From Clostridia bacterium (GTDB lineage: Bacteria > Bacillota > Clostridia > Oscillospirales > CAG-272): a stretch of 10,172 nt of DNA. The position numbers were made by a program, and so were the translations under genes. The notes below the pieces were generated by a model that was not told where the DNA came from, made no database searches, and saw only the letters and a list, made by a program, of their open reading frames with translations. Positions 6,407-10,172 of this stretch are shown piece by piece. Each line of letters begins with the position of its first letter. The first letter of the stretch is position 1. The DNA lies in assembly GCA_024404475.1 (NCBI GenBank), contig JAKSPV010000042.1, forward strand, positions 1-10,172, in the 5' to 3' direction.

Positions 6407-8740
6407 ATGGTCATGTGTGCAAGATGCCATAAGCGCATCGCCGTTATTTTCCTGACGCACATGGAAGATAACAAACCGAAACAGGAAGGGCTCTGCATCA
6501 AGTGCGCCAAAGAGCTGGGGATCAAGCCCGTTGACGATATGATCGCCAAAATGGGCCTCAGCGACGACGACATCGAAGCGATGAACGACGAGATGCAGAG
6601 CTTCATGGAGAACAGCGACGGCACGCTGCCGGATATCTTCGGCACGGACGGCGACGAACCGACCGAAGATGGCGAAAAGCCGGAAGGGCAGACCCCCTCG
6701 CTCAATTTCTCGCGCCTCATGCGCGACGGGCTCATGAAAATGCAGGGCGGCAGCGGCAAGAAACAGAACGGCAAAGAGGAAAAAGCCGCGGCGCAGAAAG
6801 CGAAAGAGCGGAAATACCTCGATGCCTACTGCACGAACCTCACCGCGCGGGCAAAAGAGGGTAAACTCGACCGCATCGTCGGCCGCGAGCGCGACCTCGC
6901 GCGCGTCATCCAGATCCTCTGCCGGAGACAGAAAAACAACCCCTGCCTCATCGGTGAGCCGGGCGTCGGCAAGACCGCGATCGCGGAAGCGCTCGCCCAG
7001 CGTATCGCAGACGGCGAAAACCTCCCGTACCGGCTGAAAAACTGCGAGGTCGAGCTGCTTGATCTGACCGCACTTGTCGCCGGCACGCAGTTCCGCGGAC
7101 AGTTCGAGTCCCGCGTGCTCGGGCTGATCAACGAAGTCAAAGCGCACGGCAACATCATCCTCGTCATCGACGAGGTGCATAAGATCGTCGGCACCGGCGA
7201 CGCCGAGGGCTCGATGAACGCGGCGAATATCCTGAAACCCGCGCTCTCCCGCGGCGAGATCCAGGTGCTCGGCGCAACGACGCTGACCGAATACCGCAAA
7301 TATATCGAGAAGGATACCGCGCTCGAGCGCCGTTTCCAGCCCGTCATGGTAGACGAGCCGAGCGTTGCCGAGACGACCGCGATCCTCCGCGGCATCAAGC
7401 ATTATTACGAGCAGTACCACGGCATCCGTATCCCGGACAACGTTCTCGCCTCCGCTGTGACGATGAGCGAGCGCTACATCACCGACCGGTACCTGCCCGA
7501 CAAGGCGATCGACCTCATCGACGAGGCCGCCTCGCACCTGTCGCTCTCCTCGCCGCAGATCAACGAGCGCATGGAGATCATCGACCGGCAGAAGAAACTG
7601 ACGACCGATCTTGCCGCGCTCGAGACGCGCATGAACGACGCGGCGAAACCGCCGGAAGAGAAGGACTACCAGCGTCTCGCCGACCTCAAAAGCGAGCAGG
7701 CACGCATCGACCAGCGCCTCGCGGAGCTGAACGAAACGTGCGACAAGATCGAAATGACCGCCGGCGACCTCGCCGACGTCATCGAAATATGGACGGGCAT
7801 CCCCGCGTCCTCGATCCGCGAGGACGAGTTCGCCCGGCTCGAAGCGCTCGAAAGCCGCCTCACGGCCCGCATCATCGGGCAAGAGGAGGCCGTCTCCGCC
7901 GTCAGCCGCGCCGTCCGGCGCAGCCGCGCGGGCGTTTCCTACAAGCGCAAACCCGTGTCGTTCATCTTCGCCGGCCCGACCGGCGTCGGCAAGACGGAAC
8001 TCGTCAAGGTGCTGGCGAACGATCTGTTCTCCTCGCCCGAAACGCTGATCCGGCTCGACATGAGCGAATTCATGGATAAATTCTCCGTCTCGCGCATCAT
8101 CGGCTCGCCTCCCGGCTACGTCGGCTACGACGACGCGGGGCAGCTCACCGAAAAGATCAGACGGCATCCGTACTCCGTCGTCCTTTTCGACGAGATCGAA
8201 AAGGCGCACCCCGACGTCATGAACATCCTTTTGCAGATCCTTGACGACGGGCGCATCACGGACGCGCACGGCAAGACCGTCAGCTTCGAGAACACCGTCA
8301 TCGTCATGACGACGAACGCGGGCTCCCAGCTCGGCGCCGCCGCCGTCGGCTTCTCGGAGAGCGGCGAGCTCCGCTCCGCGGACCGCACGATGAAGGCGCT
8401 CTCCGAGTTCCTCCGTCCCGAGTTTTTGAACCGCGTTGATGAGATCATCACGTTCCGTCAGCTCTCGGAGGAGGACTGCCGGAAAATCGCCGCGCTCATG
8501 CTCGGCGATCTCAAAACAGCGCTTGCCGAGAAGGGAATCGACATGCAGTTCACCGAGGGAGCCGCGGCGTTCATCGCGCGAGAGGCATACTCGGTCAAAT
8601 ACGGCGCCCGGAATATGCGCCGGTATATCCAGACGCACGTGGAAGACGCGATCGCGGGCGACGTGATCGCAAAGCGCGGTGCCGTCAGCGGCGTGTCCGT
8701 TGACGCGGACGGGGAAGGGCTCCGTATTCTCTCGGTCTGA
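6407..8740 (+). CDS. ClpE-like ATP-dependent Clp protease ATP-binding subunit with N-terminal zinc finger
   Basis: This is a 777-residue Hsp100/AAA+ unfoldase that should thread protein substrates into the ClpP peptidase in the cytoplasm. In place of the Clp_N repeat domain of ClpA/B/C it has a four-cysteine zinc finger (Cys4-x2-Cys7 and Cys30-x2-Cys33), as in Bacillus ClpE, followed by an acidic, low-complexity linker (about 50-135). AAA-1 has Walker A GEPGVGKT at 183-190, pore loop GTQFRG at 226-231, Walker B VIDE at 253-256 and arginine pair 308-309. A short middle domain, probably coiled coil (385-450), follows. AAA-2 has Walker A GPTGVGKT at 523-530, pore loop GYVG at 570-573, Walker B LFDE at 593-596, Arg676 in FLNR, and sensor-2 GARNMRR at 733-739. 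The ClpP-docking tripeptide VGF is at 647-649, so partnership with ClpP is expected. ATG 6407 is nine bases behind AAAGGGA; ATG 6413 is an alternative. No CtsR operator or mcsA/mcsB/ctsR gene is visible nearby. Confidence 0.93.
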   Translation: MVMCARCHKRIAVIFLTHMEDNKPKQEGLCIKCAKELGIKPVDDMIAKMGLSDDDIEAMNDEMQSFMENSDGTLPDIFGTDGDEPTEDGEKPEGQTPSLNFSRLMRDGLMKMQGGSGKKQNGKEEKAAAQKAKERKYLDAYCTNLTARAKEGKLDRIVGRERDLARVIQILCRRQKNNPCLIGEPGVGKTAIAEALAQRIADGENLPYRLKNCEVELLDLTALVAGTQFRGQFESRVLGLINEVKAHGNIILVIDEVHKIVGTGDAEGSMNAANILKPALSRGEIQVLGATTLTEYRKYIEKDTALERRFQPVMVDEPSVAETTAILRGIKHYYEQYHGIRIPDNVLASAVTMSERYITDRYLPDKAIDLIDEAASHLSLSSPQINERMEIIDRQKKLTTDLAALETRMNDAAKPPEEKDYQRLADLKSEQARIDQRLAELNETCDKIEMTAGDLADVIEIWTGIPASSIREDEFARLEALESRLTARIIGQEEAVSAVSRAVRRSRAGVSYKRKPVSFIFAGPTGVGKTELVKVLANDLFSSPETLIRLDMSEFMDKFSVSRIIGSPPGYVGYDDAGQLTEKIRRHPYSVVLFDEIEKAHPDVMNILLQILDDGRITDAHGKTVSFENTVIVMTTNAGSQLGAAAVGFSESGELRSADRTMKALSEFLRPEFLNRVDEIITFRQLSEEDCRKIAALMLGDLKTALAEKGIDMQFTEGAAAFIAREAYSVKYGARNMRRYIQTHVEDAIAGDVIAKRGAVSGVSVDADGEGLRILSV

Positions 8741-8781
8741 CGCACCGGAAAAAGTGACCCGCTCGGCGGGGGAGGTTGAAC

Positions 8782-10172
8782 ATGGCGGAACGATTTTTAT
8801 GGCACGCGGCGGACGCCGCCGAGGCGGCGGGCCGTCTCCGGACGGATCCGGAATACGGGCTCTCCGAGACGGAGGTCACGCGCCGGCTGCCGAAACAGAA
8901 TAACAGCGGCATCTGGCACATCCGGCAGACGTCGCTCTTTCGCTCTGTCGTCCGCGTCGTGTCGGACGCCGTTTCCGTCCTTCTTCTGATCGTCGCCCTG
9001 ATCGTCTCGCTCATGGGCGAGGGCAATTTCTTACTCGTCGCGGCGATCCTCGTCGGCTGTACCGCGATCCGCGTCGTTCTGCTCCTCCGTTCAAGGCAGG
9101 AGTTCTTCGCCGCCACCCGGCGGGTGTTCCCGCGTGTCCGCGTGCTGCGCGGCGGCAAGATGCACCGCATCGGCGTTGACCGCATCGTGGAGGGCGATAT
9201 CCTGTACCTCGACGCGGGTGACATCGTCCCGTGCGATATCCGTCTGTTTTCGGCAGAGGACCTCGTCGTGGACGAGCGCACGCTCGATTCCGTCGATACC
9301 AAGTTCTCGGCGCGCGCAGAGAAGCAGACCGATTTTCTTCGCGCCATGGCGCCGGTCAATGAGTGGAGCAACATGCTCCTCGCCTCGACGACGGTCGTCG
9401 AGGGACACGCCGCCGGTATCGCCGGCATGACCGGACGGCGCACCTACGTTTCCGCCAAACACGGCGGCGTTGCGATCAACGCCGGCGAGGTGATCCCTTC
9501 GATGGATCGTCTCGACTCGTTCTGCCGTACGATGTCGTTCATCGCGCTTGCGCTCGTCGTCGTCATCACGCTCCTCGGGCTGATCCGCGGCGGGGAGTCC
9601 GTCTCCGTTTCCGGTGTGTTCCTCAGCGCGCTCGCGTTCTGCGTCGCCGCGGCGGGCGAATGTCTGCCGGCCGCAGGCCAGCTCTCGCTGGCACTTGCCG
9701 TCAAGCAGTCCGGCCTGACGCGCGTCAGCATCAAGGATCCCGCCTTCGTTGAGCGCATCGCCGCCGCCGACACGTTCGTGATCGGTTCGCCGTCGCTCAT
9801 CAAGAGCGGCCGCACGCGCCTCTCGGCGTACTATGCCGAGGGCAGCTATTCCGAATTCAATACCGACCGCCGTGCCGATGAGCCGGACGAGCACGGGCTT
9901 TCCCGGCTTCTGGAACTTGCCTATATCACGACGGGTGACGTCCCCGAGGATGTCGGCACGCTCGGCGAGAACGCCGGCGGCGACTACGAAATGATCCGTC
10001 ACCTCCACCTCCAGTACTGCCGTCCCGAAAAAGTACGCGCCTCCGCGGGACGATTCGTCGCGGCGCATCTGCCGGCCGACGTCGCCTCCGCCGAGGGACT
10101 TGATACCGCCTTGCTCCGCAGCGGCGGCGCTTTGACTGCTGTCGTCAGCGGCGCGCCCGAAGCGGTGCTCCG
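8782..10172 (+). CDS. P-type ATPase-like membrane protein lacking the catalytic motifs (pseudo-P-type ATPase), 3' end outside window
   Basis: The first 463 codons of a protein that follows the layout of type II cation P-type ATPases. It has an N-terminal cation-ATPase domain (about 6-45, with GLSETEVTRRL), helices at about 63-79 and 83-103, an actuator domain (GDIVPCDIRLF at 146-156, VDE at 163-165), helices at about 252-269 and 277-309, and the start of the cytoplasmic P/N domains. The M4 motif is Gly-Glu-Cys-Leu-Pro (292-296) instead of PEGLP, keeping Glu293. Where DKTGTLT is expected after the FVIGS strand the protein has Pro337-Ser-Leu-Ile-Lys, so the phosphorylated Asp is gone. The TGES loop reads Asp-Ser-Val-Asp (169-172). 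The KGAPE motif reads SGAPE (456-460). The frame is open throughout and codon use matches the neighbours, so this is not an ordinary decayed pseudogene. ATP-driven transport is unlikely, and a regulatory or structural role is inference. ATG 8782 follows GGGGGAGG (8768-8775) by six bases and lies 41 bases after the Clp gene. The C-terminal GDGxND motif is not in the window. Confidence 0.85.
   Translation, partial: MAERFLWHAADAAEAAGRLRTDPEYGLSETEVTRRLPKQNNSGIWHIRQTSLFRSVVRVVSDAVSVLLLIVALIVSLMGEGNFLLVAAILVGCTAIRVVLLLRSRQEFFAATRRVFPRVRVLRGGKMHRIGVDRIVEGDILYLDAGDIVPCDIRLFSAEDLVVDERTLDSVDTKFSARAEKQTDFLRAMAPVNEWSNMLLASTTVVEGHAAGIAGMTGRRTYVSAKHGGVAINAGEVIPSMDRLDSFCRTMSFIALALVVVITLLGLIRGGESVSVSGVFLSALAFCVAAAGECLPAAGQLSLALAVKQSGLTRVSIKDPAFVERIAAADTFVIGSPSLIKSGRTRLSAYYAEGSYSEFNTDRRADEPDEHGLSRLLELAYITTGDVPEDVGTLGENAGGDYEMIRHLHLQYCRPEKVRASAGRFVAAHLPADVASAEGLDTALLRSGGALTAVVSGAPEAVL

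Noticed and set aside
5783..8638. A 951-codon open frame on the - strand covering most of the CvpA-like and Clp genes
   Set aside because: It is antisense to two clearly conserved + strand genes, its translation is charged and composition-driven with no family motifs, and long antisense frames are expected in GC-rich genes with this codon bias.
8741..8781. Possible terminator between the Clp gene and the P-type-like gene
   Set aside because: The 41 bases contain no stable GC hairpin followed by a T-run. They mainly hold the ribosome-binding site of the next gene.

Overview
The window is a dense, one-directional stretch of a high-GC bacterial chromosome. All eight substantial genes lie on the + strand, with overlaps or gaps of 3 to 43 bases, purine-rich Shine-Dalgarno sites, and no recognisable factor-independent terminator or stretch over 300 bases without a gene. 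The gene content (group II ECF transporter module followed by truA, a DUF5711-like protein, a CvpA-like protein, a ClpE-type zinc-finger Clp ATPase) and the style of the proteins point to a GC-rich member of the Clostridia (Bacillota), probably from the Oscillospirales or a related gut lineage. The lineage is an inference; no rRNA or other taxonomic marker is present.

Layout. Bases 1-69 may hold the last codons of an unidentified upstream gene, overlapping the start of a class I SAM-dependent methyltransferase (69-956, RlmI-like). Next come ecfA1 (1000-1893), ecfA2 (1884-2756) and ecfT (2746/2776-3567), the two ATPases and the transmembrane coupling subunit of an energy-coupling factor vitamin/metal importer. 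The substrate-binding S component must be encoded elsewhere. truA (3592-4386, tRNA pseudouridine synthase) follows. A second block has a single-pass membrane protein with a large predicted extracytoplasmic part (4428-5654), a four-helix CvpA-like membrane protein (5658-6377), a ClpE-like AAA+ unfoldase with an N-terminal four-cysteine zinc finger (6407-8740), and the first 463 codons of a P-type-ATPase-like membrane protein that runs off the right edge (8782-10172).

Two things stand out. First, ecfT has an in-frame amber codon at codon 10 of its best-supported reading frame (ATG at 2746 behind a strong Shine-Dalgarno), at the place where relatives usually carry Tyr. Either the amber is read through or recoded, or ribosomes restart at the GTG directly after it, or it is a sequence error or recent mutation. 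Second, the P-type-ATPase-like protein keeps the fold-level landmarks of the family in an intact frame, but it lacks the phosphorylated Asp motif (DKTGT), the dephosphorylation loop (TGES) and the Lys of the nucleotide-domain KGAPE motif. It looks like a catalytically inactive pseudo-P-type ATPase. Everything else reads as intact, conventional genes.
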